Shown piece after piece: positions 11,601-24,900 of a stretch of 64,000 nucleotides of DNA. Under the pieces are notes generated by a model that did no database searches, had not been told where the DNA came from, and saw only the letters and a list, made by a program, of their open reading frames with translations. How positions within the stretch are numbered: position 1 is the first letter of the stretch; each line of letters starts with the position of its first letter. This stretch comes from Angiostrongylus vasorum (taxonomy: Eukaryota > Nematoda > Chromadorea > Rhabditida > Metastrongylidae), in contig JADANN010000384.1 in NCBI GenBank assembly GCA_018806985.1, positions 1 through 64,000 of the forward strand, in the 5' to 3' direction. Made by a program: the position numbers and the translations under genes.

Positions 11601-14600
11601 GGTTAGCCTGTTTGGCCCTCAAAGGCGAAGTGCTGGCAGCACTGTTGCCTCAGAAGCGAAGAGCGGGCACCACTGTTCGACTCATTGGAAAAGTGCGGGC
11701 AGCACCATTAGCAACAGAGGAGAAGTGAGGGCAGCACCATTCGCAACAGAGACAAGGTGCGGGTTGCGTGTTTCGCCTCAAAGGCGAGGTGCGGTCACCA
11801 CCGTACGAATAAGTGTGAGAAGTGCGGGCAGCACCATTCACAAGAGAGACAAAGTGCGGCTAGCCTGTTTCGCCTCAAAGGCGAAGTGCTTGCAGAAATG
11901 TTGCCTCAGATGCGATGTGCGCGCACCACTCTTCGACTCAGTGGAAAAGTGCGGGCAGCACCGTTCGCAACGGAGACCAGGTGCGGGTAGCCTGCTTCGC
12001 CTCAAAGGCGAAGTGCGGTCGCCATCGTTCGACTCAGTGGAGAAGTGCGGGCAGCACCATTCACAAGAGAGACAGAAGTGCGGCAGCCCGTTCCGCCTCA
12101 AAGGCGAAGTGCGGGCAGCACCATTCACAAGAGAGACAAGGTGCGGGTAGCCTGTTTGCCTCAAATGCGAAGAGCCGGCACCACCGTTCGAATAAGTGGA
12201 GAAGTGCGGGCAGCACTATTCGCAACAGAGGAGAAGTGAGGGCAGCACCATTCTGCAAAAGAGACAAGGTGCTGGTAGCCTGTTTCGCCTCAAAGGGCGA
12301 AGTGCGGGCAGTACTGTTGCATCAGAGGCGACGAGCGGGCAGCGCAGTTCGCAACAAAGGAGAAGTGAGGGCAGCACCATTCGCAACAGAGGAGAAGTGA
12401 GGGCAGCACCATTCGCAACAGAGGAGAAGTGCGGGCAGCACCATTCGCAACAGAGATTAGGAGCGGGTAGCCTGTTTCGCCTCAAAGGCGAAGTGCGGTC
12501 GCCACCGTTCGACTCAGTGGAAAAGTGCGGGCAGCACCGTTTGCAGCAGAGGAGAGGTGAGGGCAGCACCATTCGCAACAGAGACAAGGTGCTGGTAGCC
12601 TGTTTCGAATCAAGGACGATGTGCGGGCGCCACCGTTCGACAAAGTGGAGAAGTGCGAGGGCAGCACCATTCACAACAGAGGAGAAGTGAGGGCAGCACC
12701 ATTCACAAGAGAGACAAGGTGCGGGTAGCCTGTTCCGCCTCAAAGGCGAAGTGCGGGCAGCACTGTTCGACTAAGTGGAGAAGTGCGGGGCTGCACCATT
12801 AGCTGCAGAGGAGAAGTGAGGTCAGCACCATTCACAAGAGAGACAAGGTGCGGGTAGCCTGTTTCGCCTCAAAGGCGAAGTGCCGGGCACCACCGTTCGA
12901 CTAAGTGGAGAAGTGCGGGCAGCACCATTCGCAACAGAGGAGAAGTGAGGGCAGCACCATTCGCAACAGAGACAAGGTGCGGGTAGACATGTTTCGCCTC
13001 AAAGGCGAAGTGCTGGCAGTACTGTTGCCTCAGAAGCGAAGAGCGGGCAGCGCCGTTCTCCTAAGTGGAGAAGTCGCGGGCAGCACCATCCGCAACAGAG
13101 GAGAAGTGAGGGCAGCACCATTCGCAACAGAGGAGAAGTGAGGGCAGCACCATTCGCAACAGAGACAAGGTGCTGGTAGCCTGTTTCGCCTCAAAGGCGA
13201 AGCGCGGCAGCACTGTTGCATCAGAAGCGAAGAGCGGGCGGCACCGTTCGACTCATTGGAAAAGTGCGGGCAGCACCATTCGCAACAGAGGAGAAGTGAG
13301 GGCAGCACCATTCGCAACAGAGACAAGGTGCGGTTAGCCTGCTTGGCCCCAAAGGCGAGTGCTGCAGCACTGTTGCCTCAGAAGCGAAGAGCGGGCACCA
13401 CTGTTCGACTCATTGGAAGAAGTGCGGGCAGCACCATTCGCAACAGAGGAGAAGTGAGGTCAGTACCATTCACAAGAGAGACAAGGTGCGGGTAGCCTGT
13501 TCTGCCTCAAAGGCGAAGTGCGGGCAGCACCATTCACAACAGAGGAGAAGTGAGGGCAGCACCATTCGCAACAGAGACAAGGTGCGGGTAGCCTGTTTTC
13601 GCCTCAAAGGCGAAGAGCGGGCACCACCGTTCGACTCAAAGTGGAGAAGTGCGGGAAGCACCATTCGCAACAGAAGAGAAGTGAGGGCAGCACCATTCGC
13701 AACAGAGACAAGGTGCGGTTAGCCTGTTTGGCCCCCAAAGGCGAAGTGCTGGCAGCACTGTTGCCTCAGAAGCGAAGAGCGGGCACCACTGTTCGACTCA
13801 TTGGAAAAGTGCGGGCAGCACCATTCGCAACAGAGGAGAAGTGAGGGTCAGCACCATTCACAAGAGAGACAAGGTGCGGCTAGCCTGTCTCCGCCTCAAA
13901 GGCGAAGTGCGGGCAGCACCGTTCGCAAACTCAGAGGAGAAGTGCGGGCAGCACCATTCGCAACAGAGAAGTGCGGGCAGCACCATTCGCAACAGAGACA
14001 AGGTGCGGGTGGCCTGTTTCGCCTCAAAGGCGAAGTGCGGGCACCACCGTTCGACTAAGTGGAGAAGTGCGGGCAGCACCATTCGCAGCAGAGGAGAAGT
14101 GAGGGGCAGCACCATTCTGCAACAGAGATAAGGGGCGGGTAGCCTGCTTCGTCCCCAAAGGGCGAAGTGCTGGCAGTACTGTTGCCCTCAGAAGCGAAGA
14201 GCGGGCAGCGCTCGTTCGACTCAGCAGAGGAAGTGCAGGGCAGCACCATTCGCAAGCAGAGACAAGGTGCGGGTAGCCTGTTTCCGAGTCAGAAGGCGAG
14301 TGCAGGGCACCATCTCGCGACAGTAAGTGTAGAAGTGCGGGCAGCACCATTCGCAACAGAGATTAGGTGCGGGTAGCCTGTTTCGCCTCAAAGGCGAAGT
14401 GCGGTCGCCACCGTTCGACTCAGTGGAGAAGTGCGGGCAGCACCGTTTGCAACAGAGGAGAGAGTGAGGGCAGCACCATTCGCAACAGAGACAAGGTGCT
14501 GGTAGCCTGTTTCGCCCTCAAGGGCGAAGTGCGGGCAGCTACTGTTGCATCAGAGGCGACGAGCGGGCAGCGCAGTTCGCAACAAAGGAGAAGTGAGGGC

Positions 14601-17600
14601 AGCACCATTCTGCAACAGAGGAGAAGTGAGGGCAGCACCATTCGCAACAGAGGGAGAAGTGCGGGCAGCACCATTCGCAACAGAGATTAGGAGCGGGTAG
14701 CCTGTTTCGCCTCAAAGGCGAAGTGCGGTCGCCACCGTTCGACTCAGTGGAAAAGTGCGGGCAGCACCGTTTGCAACAGAGGAGAAGTGAGGGCAGCACC
14801 ATTCACAACAGAGACAAGGTGCGGCTAGCCTGTTTCCGCCTCAAAGGCGAAGTGCGGGCAGCACCATTCACAACAGAGGAGAAGTGAGGGCAGCACCATT
14901 CAGCAACAGAGGAGAAGTGAGGGCAGCACCATTCACAAGAGAGACAAGGTGCGGGTAGCCTGTTTCGCCTCAAAGGCGAAGTGCTTTGCAGAAATGTTGC
15001 CTCAAGATGCGAAGTGCGGGCACCACTATTCGACAACAGTGGAGAAGTGCGGGCAGCACCGTTCGCAACAGAGACCAGGTGCGGGTAGCCTGTTTCGCCT
15101 CAAAGGCGAAGTGCGGGTCACCACCGTTCGACTCAGTGGAGAAGTGCGGGCAGCACCATTCGCAAGAGAGACAAGGTGCGGCTAGCCTGTTTCGCCTCAA
15201 AGGCGAAGTGCGGGCAGCACCGTTCGAGTAAGTGGAGAAGTGGGGGCTGCACCATTAGCTGCAGAGGAGAAGTGAGGGTCAGCACCATTCGCAAGAGAGA
15301 CAAGGTGCGGGTAGCCTGTTTGCCTCAAATGCGAAGTGCTGGCAGTACTGTTGCCTCAGAAGCGAAGAGCGGGCAGCACCGTTCGCTAAGTGGAGAATCG
15401 CGGGCAGCACCATCCGCAACAGAGGAGAAGTGAGGGCAGCACCATTCGCAACAGAGGAGAAGTGAGGGGCAGCACCATTCGCAACAGAGACAAGGTGCTG
15501 GGTAGCCTGTTTCGCCTCAAAGGCGAAGCGCGGGCAGTACTGTTGCATCAGAAGCGAAGAGCGGGCGGCGCCGTTCGCCTAAGTGGAGAATCGCGGGCAG
15601 CACCATTCGCAACAGAGACAAGGTGCGGTTAGCCTGCTTGGCCCCAAAGGCGAAGTGCTGGCAGCACTGTTGCCTCAGAAGCGAAGAGCGGGCACCACTG
15701 TTCGACTCATTGGAAAAGTGCGGGCAGCACTATTCGCAACAGAGGAGAAGTGGAGGGCAGCACTGTTCTCAACAGAGACAAGGTGCGGGTAGCCTGTTCC
15801 GCCTCAAAGGCGAAGTGCGGGCAGCACCATTCGCAACAGAGGAGAAGTGAAGGCAGCACCATTCGCAACAGAGACAAGGTGCGGGTAGCCTGTTTCGCCT
15901 CAAAGGCGAGGTGCGGGCACCAGCGTACGAGTTAGTGTAGAAGTGCGAGCAGCACCATTCACAACAGAGGAGAAGTGAGGGCAGCACCATTAGCAACAGA
16001 GGGAGAAGTGAGGGCAGCACCGTTCTCAACAGAGACAAGGTGCGTGTAGCCTGCTTCGCCTCAATTGCGAAGTGCGGTCGCCACCGTTCGACTAAGTGGA
16101 GAAGTGCGAGCAGCACCATTCACAACAGAGGAGAAGTGAGGGCAGCACCATTAGCAACAGAGGAGAAGTGAGGGGCAGCACCGTTCTCAACAGAGACAAG
16201 GTGCGGGATGCCTGCTTGGCCCCAAAGGCGAAGTGCTGGCAGCACTGTTGCCTCAGATGCGATGTGCGCGCACCACTGTTCGACTCAGTGGAAAAGTGCG
16301 GGCAGCACCCTTCGCAACAGAGACAAGGTGCGTGTAGCCTGCTTCGCCTCAATGGCGAAGTGCGGTCGCCACCGTTCGACTAAGTGGAGAAGTGCGAGCA
16401 GCACCATTCACAACAGAGGAGAAGTGAGGGCAGCACCATTAGCAACAGAGACAAGGTGCTGGTAGCCTGTTTCGCCTCAAAGGCGAAGTGCGGGCAGTAC
16501 TGTTGCATCAGAAGCGAAGAGCGGGCAGCGCCGTTCGCCTAAGTGGAGAATCGCGGGCAGCACCATTCGCAACAGAGACAAGGTGCGGGCCTGTTTCGCC
16601 TCAAAAGCGAATTGCGGACACCACAGAAATGGACGAAAGGTGACTGGCAGCACTGTTTCGCCTCAAAAGGCGAAGAGCGGGCAGCCATCGTTCGACTCAA
16701 GTGGAGAAAGTGCGGGCAGCACCATTCGCAACAGAGGAGAAGTGAGGGCAGCACCATTCGCAACAGAGACAAGGTGCGGGTAGCCTGTTTCGCCTCAAAG
16801 GCGAAGTGCGGGCAGCACCGTTCGACTAGAGGAGAAGTGAGGGCAGCACCATTCGCAACAGAGACAAGGTGCGGGTAGCCTGTTTCGCCTCAAAGGCGAA
16901 GTGCTGGCAGCACTGTTTCGACTCAGAGGCAGAAGTGCGGGCAGCACCGTTCGCAACAGAGGAGAAGTGCGGGCAGCACCATTCGCAACAGAGACAAGGT
17001 GCGTGGTAGCCTGTTTCGCCTCAAAGGCGAAGTGCTGGCAGCACTGTTGCACTCAGAAGCGAAGAGCGGGCAGCACCGTTCGCAACAAAGGAGAAGTGCG
17101 CAGCACCATTCGCAACAGAGGGAGAAGTGAGGGGCAGCACCATTCGCAACAGAGGAGAAGTGAGGGGCAGCACCATTCGCAACAGAGACAAGGTGCGGGT
17201 AGCCTGTTTCGCCTCAAAGGCAGAAGTGCGGGCACCACCGTTCGACTCAGTGGAGAAAGTGCGGGCAGCACCATTCGCAACAGAGGAGAAGTGAGGGCAG
17301 CACCGTTCGCAACAGAGACAAGGTGCGGGTAGCCTGTTTCGCCTCAAAGGCGATGTGCGGGCGCCACCGTTCGACTAAGTGGAGAAGTGCGAGGCAGCAC
17401 CATTCGCAACAGAGGAGAAGTGAGGGCAGCACCGTTCGCAACAGAGACAAGGTGCGGGTAGCCTGTTTGGCCCTCAAAGGCGAAGTGCTGGCAGCACTGT
17501 TGCCTCAGATGCGATGTGCGCGCACCACCGTTCGACTACAGTGGAGAAGTGCGGGCAGCACCGTTCGCAACAGAGACAAGGTGCGTGTAGCCTGCTTTCG

Positions 17601-18999
17601 CCTCAAAGGCGAAGTGCTGGCAGCACTGTTGCTCAGATGCGATGCGTGCACCACTGTCCGACGAGTGGAGAAAGTGCGGGCAGCACCATTCGCAACAGAG
17701 ACAAGGTGCAGGGTAGCCTGTTTCGCCTCAAAGGCGAAGTGCTGGGCAGCACCGTTCGCGTCAGAGGCGAAGTGCGGGCAGCACCGTTCGCATACAGAGG
17801 AGAAGTGAGGGCAGCACCATTCGCAAGCAGAGACAAGGTGCGGGTAGCCTGTTTCGCCTCAAAGGCGAAGTGCGGGCACCACCGTTCGACTAAGAGGAGA
17901 AGTGCGGGCAGCACCATTCGCAACAGAGGAGAAGTGAGGGCAGCACCATTCGCAACAGAGACAAGGTGCGGGTAGCCTGTTTCGCCTCAAAGGCGAAGTG
18001 CGGGCACCATCGTTCGACTCAGTGGAGAAGTGCGAGCAGCACCATTCACAACAGAAGGAGGAGTGCGGGCAGCACCATTCGCAACAGAGGAGAAGTGAGG
18101 GCAGCACCGTTCGCAACAGAGACAAGGTGCGGGTAGCCTGTTTCGCCCTCAAAGGCGAAGTGCTGGCAGCACTGTTGCCTCAGATGCGATGTGCGCGCAC
18201 CACTGTTCGACTCAGTGGAGAAAGTGCGGGCAGCACCGTTCGCAACAGAGACAAGGTGCGGGTAGCCTGCTTCGCCTCAAAGGCGAAGTGCGGGTCGCCA
18301 CCGTTCGACTAAGTGGAGAAGTGCGAGCAGCACCATTCACAACAGAGGAGAAGTGAGGGCAGCACCATTCGCAACAGAGACAAGGTGCGGGTAGCCTGTT
18401 TCGCCCTCAAAGGCGAAGTGCGGGCAGTACCGTTGCATCAGAGGCGAAGAGCGGGCAGCGCCGTTCGACTAAGTGGAGAAGTGCGGGCAGCACCGTTCGC
18501 AACAGAGACAAGGTGCGGGTAGCCTGTTTGGCCCTCAAAGGCGAAGTGCTGGGCAGCACTGTTGCCTCAGAAGCGAAGAGCGGGCACCACCGTTCGACTA
18601 CAGTGGAAAAGTGCGGGCAGCACCATTCGCAACAGAGGAGAAGTGAGGGCAGCACCGTTCGCAACAGAGACGAGGTGCGGGCAGCACTGTTTCTGCCTCA
18701 AAGGCGAAGTGCGGGCAGCACCGTTCGCAACAGAGGAGAAGTGCAGGGCAGCACCATTCGCAACAGAGACAAGGTGCGGGTAGCCTGTTTCGATTCAAAG
18801 GCGAAGTGCGGGCAGCACCGTACGAGTAAGTGTAGAAGTGCGGGCAGCACCATTCGCAACAGAGACAAGGTGCGGGTAGCCTGTTTCGCCTCAAAGGCGA
18901 GGTGCGGGCAGCACCGTTTGCGACTAAGTGGAGAAGTGCGGGCAGCACCATTCACAACAGAGGGAGAAGTGAGGGCAGCACCGTTCGTCAACAGAGACA

Positions 19000-21900
19000 A
19001 GGTGCGGGTAGCCTGCTTTCGCCTCAAAGGCGAAGTGCTGGCAGCACTGTTGCCTCAGATGCGATGTGCGCGCACCACTGTTCGACTCAGTGGAAAAGTG
19101 CGGGCAGCACCGTTCGCAACAGAGTACAAGGTGCGTGTAGCCCGCTTCGCCTCAATGGCGAAGTGCGGTCGCCACCGTTCGCATCATTCAAAAGTAGGAG
19201 AAGTGCGGGCAGCACCATTCGCAACAGAGGAGAAGTGAGGGCAGCACCGTTCGCAACAGAGACAAGGTGCGGGGATGCCTGCTTGGCCCCAAAGGCGAAG
19301 TGCTGGCAGCATCTGTTCGCCTCAGAAGTGCGAAATGTGCGCGCACCACTGTTCGACATCAGTGGAAGAAGTGAGGGCAGCACCGTTCGCAACAGAGACA
19401 AGGTGCGGGTAGCCTGTTTCGCCTCAAATGGCGAAGTGCGGGCGCCACCGTTCGACTAAGTGGAGAAGTGCGGGCAGCACCATTCGCAACAGAGGAGAAG
19501 TGAGGGCAGCACCGTTCGCAACAGAGACAAGGTGCGGGTAGCCTGTTTCGCCTCAAAGGCGAAGTGCGGGCAGCACTGTTGCATCAGAGAGCGAAGAGCA
19601 GGCGGCAGCGCGTTCGCCTAAGTGGAGAAGTGCAGGGCAGCACCATTCGCAACAGAGACAAGGTGCGGGTAGCCTGTTTCGCCCTCAAAGGCGAAGTGCT
19701 GGCAGCACTGTTGCCTCAAAGCGATGAGCGGGCACCACTGTTCGACTCAGTGGAGAAGTGCGGGCAGCACCATTCGCAACAGAGACAGAGGTGTGGTAGC
19801 CTGTTTGCCTCAAGAGGCGCAAGGTGCGGCGCAGCCTGCGTTCGACTCAAGAGGCGAAGTGCGGGCAGCACCATTCGCAACAGAGGAGAAGTGAGGGGCA
19901 GCACCGTTCACAGCAGAGACAAGGTGCGGGTAGCCTGTTTCGCCTCAAAGGCGAAGTGCCGGGCGCCACCGTTCGACTAAGTGGAGAAGTGCGGGCAGCA
20001 CCATTCGCAACAGAGGAAAGTGAGGGCAGCACCCGTTCGCAAAAGAGACAAGGTGCGGGTAGCCTGTTTCGCCTCAAGGGCGAGAGTGCGGGCGCTACTG
20101 TTGCATCAGTGGCAGACGAGCGGGCGCAGCCGTTCGCAACAGAGAAGTGCAGCACCATTCGCAACAGAGGAGAAGTGCGGGCAGCACCATTCGCAACAGA
20201 GGAGAAGTGCGGGCAGCACCGTTCGCAACAGAGACAAGGTGCGGAGTAGCCTGTTTCGCCTCAAAGGCGAGAGTGCGGGCGCCACCGTTCGACTCAGTGG
20301 AGAAAGTGCGGGCAGCACCGTTCTGCAACAGAGGAGAAGTGAGGGCAGCACCGTTCGCAACAGAGACAAGGTGCGGGTAGCCTGTTTCGCCTCAAGGCGA
20401 AGTGCGGGCAGCCACCGTTCGACCAAAGTGCGAAGTGCGAGGAGCACCATTCGCAACAGAGGAGAAGTGAGGGCAGCACCATTCGCAACAGAGACAAGGT
20501 GCGGGTAGCCTGTTTCGCCTCAAAGGCGAAGTGCGGGCGCCATCGTTCGACTAAGTGGAGAAGTGCGGGCAGCACCGTTCGCAACGGAGACAAGGTGCGG
20601 GTAGCCTGCTTCGCCTCAAAGGCGAAGTGCGGGCGCCATCGTTCGACTAGAGTGGAGAAGTGCGGGCAGCACCATTCACCAGCAGGAGACAAGGTGCGGG
20701 TAGCCTGTTTCGCCTCAAAGGCGAAGTGCAGGCAGCACCGTTCGACTGAAGTGGAGAAGTGCGGGCAGCGACCCATTCGCTACAGAGGAGAAGTGAGGGC
20801 AGTACCATTCACAGCAGAGACAAGGTGCGGGTAGCCTGTTTCGGCCTCAAAGGCGAAGTGCGGGCACCACCGTTCGACTAAGTGGAGAACTGCGGGCAGC
20901 ACTATTCGCAACAGAGGAGAAGTGCAGGGGCAGCACCGTTCGCAACAGAGACAAGGTGCGGGTAGCCTGTTTCGCCTCAAATGCAGAAGAGTGCGAGGGC
21001 ACCACCGTTCGACTAAGTGGAGAAGTGCGGGCAGCACCATTCACAACAGAGGAGAGGATGAGGGCAGCACCATTAGCAACAGAGGAGAAGTGAGGGCAGC
21101 ACCGTTCTGCAACAGAGACAAGGTGCAGGGATAGCCTGCTTTCGCCCAAAGGCGAAGTGCGGGCAACATCTGTTCGCCTCAAAGTGCGAAGTGCGCGCAG
21201 CACCGTTCGACTACAGAGGAGAAAGTGCGGGCAGCACCGTTCGCAACAGAGACAAGGTGCGGGTAGCCTGCTTTCGCCTCAAAGGCGAGAAGTGCGGTGC
21301 AGCACCATCTCGATCTAGTGGAGAAGTGCGAGCAGCACCATTCGACTCAGAGGAAAGTGAGCAGCACCATTAGCAACAGAGACAAGGTGCGGGTAGCCTG
21401 TTTCGCCTCAAAGGCGAAGTGCGGGCGAATGCTGTTCCCATCAGAAGCGAAGAGCGGGCAGCACCGTTCGCACTAAGTGGAGAATTGCAGGGCAGCACCA
21501 TTCGCAACAGAGACAAGGTGCGGGTAGCCTGTTTCGCCCCAAAGGCGAAAGTGCTGGCAGCACTGTTGCCTCAGAGCGAAGAGCGCATCACCGCTGTTCG
21601 ACTCAGTGGAAAAGTGCGGGCAGCACCATTCGCAACAGAGGAGAAGTGAGGGCAGCACCGTTCGCAACAGAGACAAGGTGCGGGTAGCCTGTTCCCAGCC
21701 TCAAAGGCGAAGTGCGGGCAGCACCATTCGCAACAGAGGAGAAGTGAGGGCAGCACCGTTCACCCAACAGAGACAAGGTGCGGGTAGCCTGTTTCGCCTC
21801 AAAGGCGAAGTGCGGGCAGCCATCGTTTCGACTCAGAGAGCGAGTGCGGGCAGCACCATTCGCATACAGTGGAGAAGTGCGGGCAGCACCATTCGCAACA

Positions 21901-24900
21901 GAGACAGAGGTGCGGGTAGCCTGTTTCGCCTCAAAGGCGAAGTGCGGGCAGCCACCGTTCGACTAAGTGTGAGAAGTGCGAGCAGCACCATTCGCAACAG
22001 AGGAGAAGTGAGGGCAGCACCGTTCGCAACAGAGACAAGGTGCGGGATAGCCTGTTTCGGCCCTCAAAGGCGAAGTGCGGGCGCCATCGATTCGACTCAG
22101 TGGAGAAGTGCGGGCAGCACCACGTTCGCAACAGAGGAGAAGTGCGGGGCAGCACCGTTCGCAACAGAGACAAGGTGCGGGTAGCCTGCTTTCGCCTCAA
22201 AGGCGAAGTGCGGGCGCCATCGTTCGACTAAGTGGGAGAAGTGCGGGCAGCACCATTCGCAACAGAGGGGAGAAGTGAGGGCAGCACCGTTCGCAACAGA
22301 GACAAGGTGCGGGTAGCCTGTTTCGCCCTCAAAGGCGAAGTGCTGGGCGACATTGTTCGACTCAGTGCAGAAGTGCGGGCAGCACCAGTTCGACTACAGA
22401 TGGAGAAGTGCAGGGCAGCACCGTCTTCGCAAAGAGACTAGAGTGCGGGTAGCCTGTCGTCTCAAGGCGAAGTCAGGCGCATGTTCGATAAGTGGAAGTG
22501 CGGGCAGCACCATTCGCAACAGAGGAGAAGTGAGGGCAGCACCGTTCGCAACAGAGACAAGGTGCGGGTAGCCTGTTTCTGCCTCAAAGGCGAAGTGCGT
22601 GCAGCACCGTTGCCTCAGAGGCGAAGAGCGGGGCACACCGTTGACTAAGTGAGAAAGTGAGGCAGCACCGTTCGTCAACAGAGACAAGGTGCGGGTAGCC
22701 TGTTTCGCCTCAAAGGCGAAGTGCGGGCGCCACCGTTCGACTAAGTGGAGAAGTGAGGAGCAGCACCATTCGCAACAGAGACAAGGTGCAGTAGCACTGT
22801 TTCGCCTCAAAGGCGGGAGTGCGGGCAGCCACCGTTCGACTAAGTGGAGAAGTGCGGGCAGCACCGTTCGCAACAAAGACAAGGTGCGGGAGTAGCCTGT
22901 TGTCGCCTCAAAGGCGAGAGTGCGGGCAGCCACCAGTTCGACTAAGTGGAGAAGTGCGGGCAGCACCATTCGCAACAGAGGAGAAGTGAGGGCAGCACCC
23001 GTTCGCAGAGAGACAAGCTGCGTAGCCTGTTTCCGCCTCAAAGGCGAAGTGCGGGCGCCACCGTTCTGACTAAGTGGAGAAGTGCGAGCAGCACCATTCG
23101 CAACAGAGGAGAAGTGAGGGCAGCACCATTCGCAACAGAGGAGAAGTGAGGGCAGCACCGTTCGCAACAGAGACAAGGTGCGGGTAGCCCTGCTTCTCTC
23201 CCAAAGGCGAAGTGCTGGCAGTACTGTTGCCTCAGAAGCGAAGAGCGGGCAGCGCCGTTCGACTAAGCGGAGAAAGTGCGGGCAGCACCGTTCGCAACAG
23301 AGACAAGGTGCGGGTAGCCTGTTTCGCCTCAAAGGCGAAGTGCGGGCACCACCGTTCGACTAAGTGGAGAAGTGCGGGCAGCACCATTCACAACAGAGTG
23401 GAGAAGTGAGGGGCAGCACCATTCGCAACAGAGACTAGGTGCGGGTAGCCTGCTTCTCACCCTCAAAGGCAGAAGTGCCCCTGGCAGTACTGTTGCCTCA
23501 GAGAGCGAAGAGCAGGCAGCGCCGTTCGACTAAGCAGAGGAGAATTGCGGGCAGCACCATTCGCAACAGAGACAAGGTGCGGGTAGCCTGTTTCGCCTCA
23601 AAGGCGAAGTGCAGGGCACCACCGTTCGAGCAGAAAGTGGAGAAGTGCGGGCAGCACCGTTCGAGCAACAGAGGAGAAGTGAGGGCAGCACCCATTCGCA
23701 ACAGAGACAAGGTGCGGGTAGCCTGTTTCGCCTCAAAGGCGAAGTGCGGGCGCCACCGTTCGACTCAGTGGAGAAAGTGCAGGGCAGCACCATTCTGCAA
23801 CAGAGGAGAAGTGAGGGCAGCACCTGTTCGCAACTAGAGACAAGGTGCTGGGTAGCCTGTTTCGAATCCAAAGGACGAAGTGCGGGCGCCACCGTTCGAC
23901 CAAAGTGGAGAGTGCGAGCAGCACCATTCGCAACAGAGGAGAAGTGAGGGCAGCACCATTCGCAAAAGAGACAAGGTGCGGGTAGCCTGTTTCGCCTCAA
24001 AGGCGAAGTGCTGGGCAGCAAATGTTCGACTAAGTGCGATAGTGCGGGCAGCACTCATTCGACAACAGAGGAGAAGTGAGGGCAGCACCGTTCGCAACAG
24101 AGACAAGATGCGGGTAGCCTGCTTTCGCCTCAAAAGAGGCGACAGTGCTGGAGCAGCATCATGCCGTTCGACTCAGTGGAAAAGTGCGGGCAGCACCGTT
24201 CGCAACAGAGACAAGGTGCGGGTAGCCTGTTTCGCCTCAAAGGCGAAGTGCGGGCAGCACCGTTCGACTAAGTGGAGAAGTGCGGGCAGCACCATTCGCA
24301 ACAGAGGGAGAAGTGAGGGCAGCACCATTCGCAACAGAGACAAGGTGCGGGTAGCCTGTTTCGCCTCAAAGGCGAAGTGCGGGCACCACCGTTCGACTAA
24401 GTGGAGAAGTGCGGGCAGCACCATTCGCAACAGAGGAGAAGTGGGGGCAGCACCATTCGCAACAGAGACAAGGTGCGGGTAGCCTGTTTCGGCCTCAAAG
24501 GCGAAGGGCTGCACCATCGTTCGACTAAGTGGACGAAATGTGCGCGCAGCACCATTCGCAACAGAGGAGAAGTGAGGGCAGCACCGTTCGCAACAGACAA
24601 GGTGCGGGTAGCCTGTTTCGCCCCAGAGGCGAAGTAGCGGGCAGCACCACTCGATCGTGTGCGGGCACTCGTCGACAGAGGAGAAGTGAGGGCAGCACCG
24701 TTCGCAACAGACAAGGTGCGGGTAGCCTGCTTTCGCCTCAAAGGCGAAGTGCGGGCGCCATCGTTCGATCTAAGTGGAGAAGTGCGGGCAGCACCATTCG
24801 CAACAGAGGAGAAGTGAGGGCAGCACCGTTCGCAACAGGAGACAAGGTGCGTGTAGCCCTGTCTCGTCCCTCAAAGGCGAAGTGCTGGCAGCACTGTTTG

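Noticed and set aside
22394..23332. 312-codon minus-strand protein and the many other open frames within the satellite
   Set aside because: They are periodic translations of the minisatellite, present in several frames and on both strands, with no start context, domain or conserved boundary.
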